A DNA stretch of 64,000 nucleotides from Candidatus Fluviicola riflensis (GTDB lineage: Bacteria > Bacteroidota > Bacteroidia > Flavobacteriales_D > Crocinitomicaceae). The position numbers and the translations under genes are program-made. The stretch lies in the NCBI GenBank assembly GCA_002243285.1, contig CP022585.1:3088641-3152640 (forward strand), written 5' to 3'. Below, piece by piece: positions 33,661 through 42,221 of this stretch. Numbering within the stretch: position 1 is the stretch's first letter; each line of letters starts with the position of its first letter. The notes under the pieces are model-generated. The model saw only the letters and a program-made list of their open reading frames with translations, did not search any database and had not been told where the DNA came from.

Positions 33661-33883
33661 TTCACCTTATTCTCTTATGATCGTTACTTAATGCCATTGG
33701 AGTTGATAGAAATCATCTGTGAAAATCTGAGTCATCTGTGGTTAAAAAATCATATCCAAAATCCATCCCGGCTCAATTTCTTGTCCCAGTTCAATGCACA
33801 GCTCTTTTTAGCGCCGTTACTTTGTCATATAAATAAACAATGCCAATTAGCGCATCCATTCAATAACTTATAATTCATATCAC

Positions 33884-34417
33884 ATGGCAACTAAAACATG
33901 GGCAATTGACCCGACACACACAGAGATTGGTTTCAAAGTAAAACACATGATGTTTACAAACGTATCCGGAAGATTTGATCAGTTTAACGGGACGATTGAA
34001 ACCCAGGACGATGATTTCGCGAACGCAAATGCTACATTTGAGGCTGAAACAGCTTCTGTGAATACAGGAAATGCTGATCGTGACAATCACTTAAAAAGTG
34101 CTGATTTTTTCGACGCAGAACAATTCCCGAACCTTGAGTTCAAAACAACTGAATTCAAAAAGGTGGACGATAATAACTTTAAAATTTCCGGTGATTTAAC
34201 CGTTCATGGCGTTACAAAACCGGTAACCCTGGATGCAGAATACAGCGGTTTGATGACCGATCCCTGGGGAAATACCAAAGCTGGTTTTTCAGTAAACGGA
34301 AAATTCAGCCGCAAAGATTTCGGACTTACCTGGAACGCTGCGCTTGAAACCGGTGGTGTTTTGGTTAGCGATGATGTACGCGTAAACATTGAAATGCAAT
34401 TGGTGAAGCAAGCATAG
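33884..34417 (+). CDS. YceI family protein (cytoplasmic form)
   Basis: 177 residues, no signal peptide. It starts directly in the YceI lipocalin-like barrel: W-A-I-D-P-T-H-T-E-I-G-F-K-V-K-H-M-M-F-T-N-V-S-G-R-F, later L-K-S-A-D-F-F-D-A-E-Q-F-P-N-L-E-F and L-T-V-H-G-V-T-K-P-V, then D-P-W-G-N-T-K-A-G-F. Family members bind polyisoprenoid or fatty-acid-like lipids and respond to stress. It is a single gene with a strong bidirectional terminator. Confidence 0.95.
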   Translation: MATKTWAIDPTHTEIGFKVKHMMFTNVSGRFDQFNGTIETQDDDFANANATFEAETASVNTGNADRDNHLKSADFFDAEQFPNLEFKTTEFKKVDDNNFKISGDLTVHGVTKPVTLDAEYSGLMTDPWGNTKAGFSVNGKFSRKDFGLTWNAALETGGVLVSDDVRVNIEMQLVKQA

Positions 34418-34434
34418 TCAGATTTGTTCTGATG

Positions 34435-34472
34435 AAAAAAGCCCTGAACAGTTCGACGGTTCAGGGCTTTTT
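34435..34472. terminator. Bidirectional Rho-independent terminator
   Basis: Arms GCCCTGAAC (34441-34449) and GTTCAGGGC (34459-34467), perfect, with A-run before and T-run after, between the convergent YceI and aminotransferase genes. Confidence 0.9.
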
Positions 34473-34492
34473 GTTATTTGTCTAAATTTCTA

Positions 34493-35782
34493 TCAACTCA
34501 ATTTTGTCAAAGCTGCTCTCAAATTAGAAATCACTCCCTGCACATCTTCCAGCTTACAGGTTCCAACCGAAAGGCGGTACCAGCTTGAATCGGAAGATGC
34601 GCCAAAGGCTGAAAAAGGAACAATCGCCACTTTGGCTTCGTCGAGGATATATTTTGTGACATCACTTGTTGTTTCCAATACATTTCCTTCGGTAGTAGTT
34701 TTTCCATGCAGTGTAAATTGCACTGTAAGGTAAATTGCGGCTTCCGGAGCAATGGCATCAACCGAATGGCCCTCTGCTTTCAAGGCCTGAAAACCTTCGT
34801 AGAAACCAACCAAACGATCATTGATTTGTGTTTTGATTGCATTCAGGAAGTTGTCGTATTGTTCCAAATCACTCAGATAAGTCGCGGTAGCCAATTGTTC
34901 TGCTTTTGGCGCCCAAGCTCCAACGTGTGTGAGAATCGATTTGATTTTATCGGTGATTACTTTCGGCCCCATTGTCCAGCCAACACGAACTCCGGTGGCA
35001 GCCAATGATTTGGAAATTCCATCTACGAACAACGTATAATTGCGCATTTCAGGCCGTAACGAAACCGGATTGTAATGTTCCGTTGTTCCGAAGGTCAATG
35101 GCCAGTAAATTTGATCATACATCACGTAAAGTGGTTTTTTACCGGAAATTTTACGGACGGCATTTTCAGCCAATACCAAATCACAAATAGCTTCCAGGTC
35201 CGATTTTTTGAACACCGTTCCCGTAGGATTTAACGGTGAACACAACGCCAGCAAATTTGCTTCGGGAATGTACGGAGCAATCTCTGCCGCAGTAGGCATG
35301 AAATTATTTTCCGGCGACGTTTGGATCAACACCGGTTTGGCATTGTTGAGGTACGTATAATGATTGTTGTTCCATGACGGAACCGGGAAAACTACCGTAT
35401 CATCTTCATCTACCAATGCTTTGAAAATGGTATAAATAGCAGGACGAGCACCGCCTGTAATCACAATTTCATCGGGTTTGTAATCCAAATCACCCCGTTC
35501 TTTCAGCAAACGCGAAACGCTGTTACGCAACTCGAGCATACCGTCGGCAGCAGGATAATTGGTTTGATCGTTTTCGTATTCGGCAATAATAGCAGTCTTC
35601 AGCTCAGCAGGAATCGGGAATACCTTCGGATTAAAATCCCCAATGGTCAAATTAAAAATATGTTCGCCCTGTTTGATTTTCTCATTGACTTCACCCGCCA
35701 ATTTGATGATTTCGGAACCGATAATGTGTTGGGCAAGTTTCGACACCTGCAAATCTGACTGATCGATAGTTGTATTGCTCAT
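34493..35782 (-). CDS. PLP-dependent class I/II aminotransferase
   Basis: 429 residues. Fold type I marks: G-G-A-R-P-A-I-Y (110-117), C-S-P-L-N-P-T-G with Asn185, Asp223 and Tyr226 in Y-D-Q-I-Y, the Schiff-base Lys258 in V-D-G-I-S-K-S, and R-V-G-W soon after. It resembles aspartate/aromatic aminotransferases, but the substrate cannot be fixed. The start is the ATG at 35782, not one at 35809, because the promoter TTG-N19-TACATTTG (35807-35836) lies just upstream and would overlap the longer frame. Confidence 0.92.
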   Translation of the reverse strand: MSNTTIDQSDLQVSKLAQHIIGSEIIKLAGEVNEKIKQGEHIFNLTIGDFNPKVFPIPAELKTAIIAEYENDQTNYPAADGMLELRNSVSRLLKERGDLDYKPDEIVITGGARPAIYTIFKALVDEDDTVVFPVPSWNNNHYTYLNNAKPVLIQTSPENNFMPTAAEIAPYIPEANLLALCSPLNPTGTVFKKSDLEAICDLVLAENAVRKISGKKPLYVMYDQIYWPLTFGTTEHYNPVSLRPEMRNYTLFVDGISKSLAATGVRVGWTMGPKVITDKIKSILTHVGAWAPKAEQLATATYLSDLEQYDNFLNAIKTQINDRLVGFYEGFQALKAEGHSVDAIAPEAAIYLTVQFTLHGKTTTEGNVLETTSDVTKYILDEAKVAIVPFSAFGASSDSSWYRLSVGTCKLEDVQGVISNLRAALTKLS

Positions 35783-35806
35783 TGCTTGAAATAAAACGAT
35801 TTGAGA

Positions 35807-35836
35807 CAAATGTATTTAGAAAAAAGCATCCAACAA
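35807..35836 (-). promoter_or_regulatory. Bacteroidota-type promoter of the aminotransferase gene
   Basis: TACATTTG (35814-35807, minus strand) fits the -7 consensus TAnnTTTG, and TTG lies exactly 19 nt upstream at the -33 position. Confidence 0.65.
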
Positions 35837-35923
35837 TTTGAATTGTGCGGAATGGAATGGAATTGGGATTGAAAAACGGTTTTTTTGTACTGAAACAATC
35901 TGATTTTAAACCTGGGAAGCGAG

Positions 35924-35982
35924 CACGTAATATTGCAAATTTACGTGCCAATCAATCACACGTAAATTTGCAATATTACGTG
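35924..35982. repeat. Dispersed palindrome, copy 2
   Basis: 24-bp arms (35924-35947 and 35959-35982) with an 11-nt loop. They contain the same 20-bp core CGTAATATTGCAAATTTACG as copy 1 at 21760-21814. It lies between two minus-strand genes. Confidence 0.75.
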
Positions 35983-36013
35983 GGCTGTTTGATGTTCTGC
36001 ATCCTGCTCAAAT

Positions 36014-36643
36014 TCAAGCTTTCACCGCATTCATCGTCTCCAAAAATGCCTCCACAGGCTGCGCTCCCGAAACCGCGTATTTACGATCAAATACAAAAAA
36101 CGGCACACCTCTTACTCCGATTTGCTGTGCTTCCGCAATATCGCGCTGTACATCTTCCATGAATTGATCTCCGGTGAAAAGCATTTGAATCTCCTTTTCC
36201 GGAATACCAACTTCTACTCCCAATTCGGCAAGAGTGATATGATCGGCAATGTCTTTTCCTTCAGTAAAATACGCGTGAAACAACCGTTCTTCCAGTTCAT
36301 TTCCGACTCCGTGCTTTTTTGCTAAATGCGATAAACGATGTGCATCCAGTGAATTGGCAACAACTGCATGATCGAAACGGTAATCCAAACCGACTTCTTT
36401 AGCGGCGTTTACCACATTTTCGTGCATCTTAACCGATTCCTGGTAACTGATTCCTTTTCGGTCGGCGAGATATTGATACGGATTTTCTTTTCCGTTGGCT
36501 ACAAGATCCGGATCAAGTTGAAAACTTTTCCATTCGATCTCGAATTTCTCTGAGCCGGGAAACTGTTCCAATGCCTGCTCTAAGCGACGTTTCCCGATAT
36601 AACAAAACGGACACATTACATCCGACCAGATTTCAATTTTCAT
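36014..36643 (-). CDS. DsbA-family oxidoreductase, FrnE type
   Basis: 209 residues, no signal peptide, so cytoplasmic. The thioredoxin-fold start M-K-I-E-I-W-S-D-V-M-C-P-F-C-Y-I-G-K-R-R carries the active-site Cys11 and Cys14. The cis-Pro loop is G-V-R-G-V-P-F-F-V-F-D, and the end A-V-S-G-A-Q-P is typical of FrnE. FrnE proteins act in disulfide exchange and stress resistance. The start at 36643 is supported by a TACCTTTG promoter at 36661-36668; an in-frame ATG at 36808 would precede it. Confidence 0.93.
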   Translation of the reverse strand: MKIEIWSDVMCPFCYIGKRRLEQALEQFPGSEKFEIEWKSFQLDPDLVANGKENPYQYLADRKGISYQESVKMHENVVNAAKEVGLDYRFDHAVVANSLDAHRLSHLAKKHGVGNELEERLFHAYFTEGKDIADHITLAELGVEVGIPEKEIQMLFTGDQFMEDVQRDIAEAQQIGVRGVPFFVFDRKYAVSGAQPVEAFLETMNAVKA

Positions 36644-36660
36644 GGGTTGTTTTAAGAAGT

Positions 36661-36668
36661 CAAAGGTA
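36661..36668 (-). promoter_or_regulatory. -7 element of the FrnE-type gene
   Basis: TACCTTTG on the minus strand, 18 bp before the ATG at 36643. It fits the Bacteroidota consensus TAnnTTTG. Confidence 0.5.
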
Positions 36669-36701
36669 CGTGAGAAAAAGCTAATAGAACTTGAATTTGC
36701 A

Positions 36702-38120
36702 TTACTTAACAATACCCTGAGTACGCATCCAATCAAGCATTTTCGCAAGCGCCCGAGGCGAAAAGGTTTGCTCAATTGCACCATACTCACTTGGCGAACC
36801 GGTTTCACATTCCTGGAACAGATGATTGAGTCCGTCTAAGATGTACAATTCAATGTGTTTTTCTTTCTTCCCGCGTTCTACCCAACCTTCATTTAAGGCT
36901 TTTTCAATGGCTTCGATGTTTTCTTTAGCCGGAACCTGTAAATCTTTGCTTCCGTTTAATGCCAAAACCGGACACGTTACTTTGCGCAAAGCAGGTCGTG
37001 GATCGTAACGGATAAATTCTTTCATCCATGGATTATCAACACCGGGTAAAATTTCCGCAATCATCTCTTCCGTACTTTTGCTTTTCATTGAATCCGGAAG
37101 TGCGTTCAATTGTGTTTCCAGATACGATTTCAACTCGGCAGTCGTTGCGCTTGCATCCTGCTCTTTTGCTACAATCTCAAACAGGCCTTTACTAATTGTT
37201 GCGTTTTCCTCGATGTCTGCTTCGGAAGCTCCCTCCGCACGGCCTATCAGGGCTTGTTGCAATGCTAAGATTTCAGATCCTGGCAATCCGGGTCCGGCCA
37301 GCATAATGATGAACGCGACGTCTTTATTTCGGGCTGCAACCATTGGTGCGATTATACCGCCTTCGCTGTGCCCCACAAGCCCGATCTTTGATTTGTTTAC
37401 TTCTTTTCGTTGTTTCAGATAATTCAATGCGGCTTCTGCATCGGTTGAAAAATCGGTAGTCGTTGCCAAACCGAAATTACCGGTAGATTTTCCTGCTCCA
37501 CGATCATCATAGCGCAATACACCTACTCCATTTCGGGTCAGGTAATCAGCAATGACGGCAAAGGGTTCGTGTCCTAAAATTGTTTCATTACGATCTTGCG
37601 GTCCACTGCCCGAGATCAATACTACAACCGGAAACTTCCCTTTTTTAGCGGGTAAACTCAACGTTCCGGCCAACGTTATACCGGCCGATTTATTCTCAAA
37701 AGTTACCTCTTCGGTATAATACGGAAACGGCTCTTTGGGCTGTTGCGGTCTGTTGGACATCGCTGATAATGTAGCATCATGGCCCAGCACCAAATCCAAT
37801 GATTGTCCGCCCTGATGAAAGGTCCCGATTATTTTTTGTTCGGCATTCAGTTTACCTTCAAAGCGCGCAGCGATTGTGCTTAAATTTAGAATCACCGAAT
37901 CATCATTGATTTCCGTTTTATCGACAACTATCCCAATGGCTTTCTGGCTTGGGCTATCCATCGTGGAAGTGTATCCCTGATCTGTTTTAGCTATGTGAAA
38001 TACCAATGGCAATTTCATCCCACTCACCGACAATTCGCCGTACCAATCGCCGGTAAATTCTTGTGAAAAACTTGCGCCAACAAGCAACATCCATGTAAAA
38101 ACCAAGCCTATTCTTTTCAT
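36702..38120 (-). CDS. Secreted alpha/beta hydrolase (dienelactone-hydrolase/prolyl-oligopeptidase-like)
   Basis: 472 residues with a signal peptide (about 1-19, ending S-F-S-Q). The N-terminal beta domain (about 25-120) has W-Y-G-E-L-S-V-S-G and is common in Bacteroidota hydrolases. The catalytic domain (about 140-472) carries V-L-I-S-G-S-G-P-Q-D-R, Y-D-D-R-G-A-G-K-S, nucleophile Ser252 in G-H-S-E-G-G, an Asp in L-N-G-S-K-D and a late His in G-L-N-H-L-F. An esterase or peptidase acting outside the cytoplasm is likely; the substrate is unknown. Confidence 0.9.
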   Translation of the reverse strand: MKRIGLVFTWMLLVGASFSQEFTGDWYGELSVSGMKLPLVFHIAKTDQGYTSTMDSPSQKAIGIVVDKTEINDDSVILNLSTIAARFEGKLNAEQKIIGTFHQGGQSLDLVLGHDATLSAMSNRPQQPKEPFPYYTEEVTFENKSAGITLAGTLSLPAKKGKFPVVVLISGSGPQDRNETILGHEPFAVIADYLTRNGVGVLRYDDRGAGKSTGNFGLATTTDFSTDAEAALNYLKQRKEVNKSKIGLVGHSEGGIIAPMVAARNKDVAFIIMLAGPGLPGSEILALQQALIGRAEGASEADIEENATISKGLFEIVAKEQDASATTAELKSYLETQLNALPDSMKSKSTEEMIAEILPGVDNPWMKEFIRYDPRPALRKVTCPVLALNGSKDLQVPAKENIEAIEKALNEGWVERGKKEKHIELYILDGLNHLFQECETGSPSEYGAIEQTFSPRALAKMLDWMRTQGIVK

Positions 38121-38223
38121 TGTTCGAATCTATATTAAACATAAAGCAAAATGGACACTACCTGAGTAATATCCATTTTATAAAGTTCGGCTAAGTTTTC
38201 GAATAATCGCTATTTATTCTTGT

Positions 38224-38811
38224 TTATGAAACCGGCACATCAAACGCCTCATCCTGCGCATTCGGATTGTTTTGTGGTGCATCTTCCAAATTTTTCGGTT
38301 TACGTTTCATCATGATCAACGCCGTAATCAATGAAACAAGCAATCCAACCGGTAAGATTTCCATATAGGTAACCATGGCATTGAAAAACGGGTTCTGATA
38401 CATTTTTGCAAAATCAGCCATTTCTTTGATTTGTTGATCAATCACAGCCTGACTCGCTCCCGATTCACGCAGTTGGTCAATCATATATGCACTGTATTGC
38501 TCAATAAAATCAGAATCGCTTCCAAAATAATAACACAGCCAAACAAGCACATACACACTGGAGGCTACCAATGAAATCAGGAAGCCCATTTTGAATGCTT
38601 TTCCAAACGAAATGAAGCCACCTAACGTTTTATCGCGGTAATTTTTCACAGCCACAACGATCATAGAGAATGCCAACAACATGATCAGGTAACCGTATAG
38701 CATACCGTTTTCCATACCTATGCAATCCTCACCTAAAAATATCATCCCCAAAAACCAGGCGACGCTAATAAACCCGGAAATCAATCCGAAAACAAGTACA
38801 TTTTTTCCCAT
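38224..38811 (-). CDS. DUF4199 membrane protein
   Basis: 195 residues with four transmembrane helices (about 5-25, 33-53, 72-92, 142-164) and a conserved G-G-F-I-S-F-G-K-A-F-K-M-G-F after the second, the mark of DUF4199. Between helices 3 and 4 lies an acidic, helical, exposed segment. The role is unknown. A membrane-bound LuxR-type regulator sits directly upstream on the same strand, an arrangement frequent in this phylum that suggests the two act together. Confidence 0.88.
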   Translation of the reverse strand: MGKNVLVFGLISGFISVAWFLGMIFLGEDCIGMENGMLYGYLIMLLAFSMIVVAVKNYRDKTLGGFISFGKAFKMGFLISLVASSVYVLVWLCYYFGSDSDFIEQYSAYMIDQLRESGASQAVIDQQIKEMADFAKMYQNPFFNAMVTYMEILPVGLLVSLITALIMMKRKPKNLEDAPQNNPNAQDEAFDVPVS

Positions 38812-38922
38812 TTCTCTTCTTTTTAAATTTCACACAAATGTGCCGTCACTTACCCGAAAACAGGTCATACTTTCGGGTGATTTATACTAAAACAGGCGCA
38901 TTCACCCTAAAGTAGTACTCTT

Positions 38923-39387
38923 TTAAGGAATGAGCAACAAGCGCTTTCCTTTTTCAATGGCTTGTGTTCTGCGGCTGACATCCAGTTTCTCAAACAAACG
39001 TGATGAATGCGTTTTTACGGTGTTCAGCGAAACAAACAATCGATTGGCGATTTCCTGGTTACTGCAGCCTTGCGCCATCAGTTCCAATACTTCCAGTTCC
39101 CGCTTACTGATTCCTAATTCGTTGAGCGTTGTTTCGTTGAGTTGAAAATCAGCTACCGGTGAAATAAATATTTCACGCTCTACAATCACTGTTTTGGGTT
39201 TGGTAAGTTTCAGGGCAAGCCAGATTCCCAAACCGGTAAACAAAATGGCAATTGCTCCGATATACACTTCTATTGCATTATCTAAAATAAGAAAGCGTAG
39301 TTCCAGCCAACGCAACAACACCAACATTCCAGCCAGGGAAACCCCGGTAAGCAAAATGGTGCGGTATTGTTTCAGGAATATTCTCAT
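38923..39387 (-). CDS. Membrane-anchored LuxR-type DNA-binding protein
   Basis: 154 residues. Two transmembrane helices (about 10-27 and 38-60) are followed by a short linker and a LuxR helix-turn-helix (about 90-150): L-S-K-R-E-L-E-V-L-E-L-M-A-Q-G-C-S-N-Q-E-I-A-N-R-L-F-V-S-L-N-T-V-K-T-H. There is no REC domain. The DNA-binding domain must act while tethered, or be released by proteolysis. The promoter TACATTTG lies at 39404-39411. It is 111 bp upstream of the DUF4199 gene. Confidence 0.88.
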   Translation of the reverse strand: MRIFLKQYRTILLTGVSLAGMLVLLRWLELRFLILDNAIEVYIGAIAILFTGLGIWLALKLTKPKTVIVEREIFISPVADFQLNETTLNELGISKRELEVLELMAQGCSNQEIANRLFVSLNTVKTHSSRLFEKLDVSRRTQAIEKGKRLLLIP

Positions 39388-39403
39388 GTGTTGGTTTTCA
39401 AAG

Positions 39404-39411
39404 CAAATGTA
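39404..39411 (-). promoter_or_regulatory. -7 element of the LuxR-type gene
   Basis: TACATTTG on the minus strand, 17 bp before the ATG at 39387, a full match to TAnnTTTG. Confidence 0.5.
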
Positions 39412-39481
39412 TCAAATCCTATGGCAACAAAGAATTTTTTTAAAAGCTGATGTAAGTCAGATTTTAACAGCGCGTGATCTC

Positions 39482-39489
39482 TAACTTTG
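39482..39489 (+). promoter_or_regulatory. -7 element of the tryptophan dioxygenase operon
   Basis: TAACTTTG, 13 bp before the ATG at 39503, matching TAnnTTTG. No clear -33 TTG at standard distance. Confidence 0.45.
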
Positions 39490-39502
39490 TAAAAAACAGA
39501 GT

Positions 39503-40441
39503 ATGGAAGATTCAAAAACCAAATTACTGGGTCGAATAGAAGAAAAATTCAATGCCATCGACCAAAATCCTGAAACACATCTGGAAGGTCTTATTTGGGC
39601 AAAACCTATCACTTATTGGGATTACATCCATACCGATTCATTACTCAATCTTCAAATTCAGCGCACTACGCTCCCTGATGAAATGGTCTTTATCATGTAC
39701 CATCAAATCAATGAGATCATTTTTAAGATGATTTTATGGGAAATGGATCAGGTGACAAATCAACCAACGGTCAGTGCTCATTTCTTTACGGAAAAGCTCA
39801 ACCGGATCAGCCGTTATTTTGATATGCTGTCTTCTTCTTTCTCGATCATGCAGGAAGGAATGGATACAGAGCAATATCTTAAGTTTCGAAACACATTAAC
39901 ACCAGCCAGCGGTTTCCAGAGCGCACAATACCGGCTTATAGAGTTTGCTTCAACCGAGTTGATCAACCTGATCGATTTCCGGTTCAGAACCACGATTGAC
40001 CGCAATACCTCGTATGAATACGCCTACGATCATCTTTATTGGCAAGCCGCCGGAAAGGACCATAAAACCGGTAAAAAGAGTACCCTGATTCAGCTTTTTG
40101 AGGAAAAATACAAAGACGAGTTTGTGCGCAAAATAGAACAGTACAATACGAGCAATCTTTATACAAAATATAAATCGTTGTCTGACGAAGAGCGCACCAA
40201 TCCTGCATTGATTGAAGCCATGCGTCATTACGATTACACGGTTAATATCACTTGGGTAATGGCGCATTACCACGCTGCCGAAAAATATTTGCGTTCGGAT
40301 GGTAACACTACCGAAGCAACCGGTGGAAGTGACTGGAGAAAATACATGTTGCCAAAGTATCAACGCCGCATTTTCTTCCCAAGTGTTTGGAGCGAAGAAG
40401 AATTGGCGCATTGGGGAGTTGCAGAAAGCCCGAATTTATAG
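39503..40441 (+). CDS. kynA: Tryptophan 2,3-dioxygenase
   Basis: 312 residues. It opens the indole ring of tryptophan to N-formylkynurenine using heme and oxygen. Marks: M-Y-H-Q-I-N-E-I-I-F-K-M-I-L-W-E (the substrate-side His67), L-K-F-R-N-T-L-T-P-A-S-G-F-Q-S-A-Q-Y-R (126-144) and the heme-ligand candidate His255 in W-V-M-A-H-Y, followed by a T-G-G-S-D-W loop. It lacks the longer loop of proteobacterial forms, as do other Bacteroidota homologues. No kynurenine pathway genes follow; the next gene, 6 bp on, is PTPS/QueD-like. Confidence 0.92.
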   Translation: MEDSKTKLLGRIEEKFNAIDQNPETHLEGLIWAKPITYWDYIHTDSLLNLQIQRTTLPDEMVFIMYHQINEIIFKMILWEMDQVTNQPTVSAHFFTEKLNRISRYFDMLSSSFSIMQEGMDTEQYLKFRNTLTPASGFQSAQYRLIEFASTELINLIDFRFRTTIDRNTSYEYAYDHLYWQAAGKDHKTGKKSTLIQLFEEKYKDEFVRKIEQYNTSNLYTKYKSLSDEERTNPALIEAMRHYDYTVNITWVMAHYHAAEKYLRSDGNTTEATGGSDWRKYMLPKYQRRIFFPSVWSEEELAHWGVAESPNL

Positions 40442-40447
40442 CTGAAA

Positions 40448-40906
40448 ATGAAACAAGGGGATACTATTCGCGTTACCAAGCAATTCTCCTTTGATATGGC
40501 GCATGCGCTGGAAGGTTATGACGGACCGTGTAAAAATATTCACGGCCACACTTATCGCCTGGCTGTTACCGTTTCGGGAAAATTAATCAACGATCCTTCA
40601 CATCCGAAAAACGGAATGGTGATTGATTTCACCGACTTCAAATCCATTGTGCAAAAACAAGTCGTGAAGGTTTTTGATCATTCGCTGGTATTGCAACGAT
40701 GTTCAGTTTTTGCTCAATTGCTGCATCAACAAATAAAGGAAAACAATATTCTGCTTACTGATTATCAGCCGAGTTGTGAAAATCTGGTCATCGATTGTAA
40801 AAACAGGATTATTTCACATTTGCCGGAAGAAATCACATTGGAATCCGTTCGATTGGATGAAACGCCTACTTCTTATGCGGAATGGTTCCGAACAGACAAT
40901 CTGTGA
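40448..40906 (+). CDS. 6-pyruvoyl-tetrahydropterin synthase / 6-carboxytetrahydropterin synthase (QueD) family
   Basis: 152 residues. The zinc ligands are His19 (D-M-A-H-A), His32 and His34 (N-I-H-G-H-T-Y). The catalytic Cys28 (G-P-C-K-N), Asp77-His78 (F-D-H-S-L) and Glu138 (L-D-E-T-P-T) are all present, as are G-M-V-I-D-F-T-D-F-K and the late A-E-W. It is somewhat longer than typical QueD because of an insert around 85-105. It could make a queuosine precursor or a tetrahydropterin. Co-transcription with tryptophan dioxygenase is likely, but its meaning is unclear. Confidence 0.9.
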   Translation: MKQGDTIRVTKQFSFDMAHALEGYDGPCKNIHGHTYRLAVTVSGKLINDPSHPKNGMVIDFTDFKSIVQKQVVKVFDHSLVLQRCSVFAQLLHQQIKENNILLTDYQPSCENLVIDCKNRIISHLPEEITLESVRLDETPTSYAEWFRTDNL

Positions 40907-40974
40907 CCGGAACAAACCATCATGAAAACCGGGAAATTTCGAGGCATGAAAAAAAACGGGAATGTTATCCGCTA

Positions 40975-42084
40975 TTAAAACCAAACAGTAAGGTTCGTAA
41001 TCAATAAAGCGCTGGTATTCGTTTCCTGATCATCCTCACCAATAAACATCTTCCTGTCAGAATAAAACGATCTTCCTTCAAGCCTGAAAAGCGCATTGTT
41101 ACCAATTTTCACATTCATACACAGTCCGGCACCAGCACAGTCAAATCCATTTACTGTTGTAATCGGAGCAACCAATACAGCGTTCATGTCGTTGAAATAT
41201 TCCAATCTGCCCGACAAGGAAATCGTTTTGTTGAACTGCCAGTTTCCGATCACATTTCCTTGCCACCAATAGGGCTGAGAACGAACACCAAGTGTATCCT
41301 TTTTGTCCTGTAAACCGATATACGCGCAAGAAGTCAATGAGAATCGTTTCCCGGAATTATAAATCACGTACACATCGGTGAAATACCGCGTTTTGTAATC
41401 GGGGGTTTGAACGGAATATTCGTCTCCGATATAGGTGTCCCAATTGATGAGCAGCTTATCATTTGGTCGATACTCCAGTTGCGTTCCCATCGAAAGTGGG
41501 TTGTTGACATCATTGATCACCTGCCAGCCGTTGATCAGGTAAGCATACGCTTTTAGTTTTTTTCCGATGGGCGAACTGAGTTTGACTCCGGCCAAATAAT
41601 AGGGCGTATACTCCGAAGAGAGTGATCGTGTGTACATCAGGTGATCTTTTGAAATGGCCGTTTCATTGGTATATGGTGATCCGAAAATACCGGCATCCAC
41701 CCATATATCACGTTTTTTCGATAAGCGCACACCTACATTTGCTTCAATCAGATTCTTCAGCGATCCCTTTTCGTTGGCATAATTGGAATTGATATACGTT
41801 CCGAAACCCGGTACCAATCTTCCTCGCACGCGCTCGTTGATGTACTGCACTTCAATATAGGCCAGATTGATATTGATTTCATTATGACGCGGTGAAGAAA
41901 CGCAATACGCACGATCTGATGTAGCAGGTTGATTAAAATCGAAACCATAATAGGTGTCAATTAACCCTCCGATCTTTACTTTTCCTGTTTCGAGCGAATC
42001 ATAACGATCCGTCATTCCCGTATTGACCACCTGAGAAAATACAACAGAAGGAATCAATACCAGAAGCAACAACAGTTTCATCAT
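40975..42084 (-). CDS. Outer-membrane porin, OmpL-like beta-barrel (BBP2 family)
   Basis: 369 residues with a signal peptide (about 1-17, ending V-F-S-Q). The mature start K-I-G-G-L-I-D-T-Y-Y-G-F-D-F-N is typical of the BBP2 porins of Bacteroidota, followed by alternating strands with turn motifs (Y-L-I-N-G-W-Q, G-R-L-E-Y-F-N-D) and a final W-F. The terminal Phe fits BamA recognition. The substrate is unknown. A paralogue-type gene lies at 45503-46864. Confidence 0.85.
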   Translation of the reverse strand: MMKLLLLLVLIPSVVFSQVVNTGMTDRYDSLETGKVKIGGLIDTYYGFDFNQPATSDRAYCVSSPRHNEININLAYIEVQYINERVRGRLVPGFGTYINSNYANEKGSLKNLIEANVGVRLSKKRDIWVDAGIFGSPYTNETAISKDHLMYTRSLSSEYTPYYLAGVKLSSPIGKKLKAYAYLINGWQVINDVNNPLSMGTQLEYRPNDKLLINWDTYIGDEYSVQTPDYKTRYFTDVYVIYNSGKRFSLTSCAYIGLQDKKDTLGVRSQPYWWQGNVIGNWQFNKTISLSGRLEYFNDMNAVLVAPITTVNGFDCAGAGLCMNVKIGNNALFRLEGRSFYSDRKMFIGEDDQETNTSALLITNLTVWF

Positions 42085-42221
42085 ATTCGGGATTATTGCT
42101 GCGAAGTTAATTAATTAACGTGATTGCAGGATAAGTCGAATAGGAAGTAACACTAGTATTCTAAAACAATTTAATCGGCCTTTACTTTAGAAAAAGCCGA
42201 TTAAATCATTGTTTAGCATTC

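Noticed and set aside
35845..36162. 105-codon plus-strand frame across the palindrome at 35924
   Set aside because: It covers the dispersed palindrome and the 3' end of the FrnE-type gene on the opposite strand; no start signal or family.
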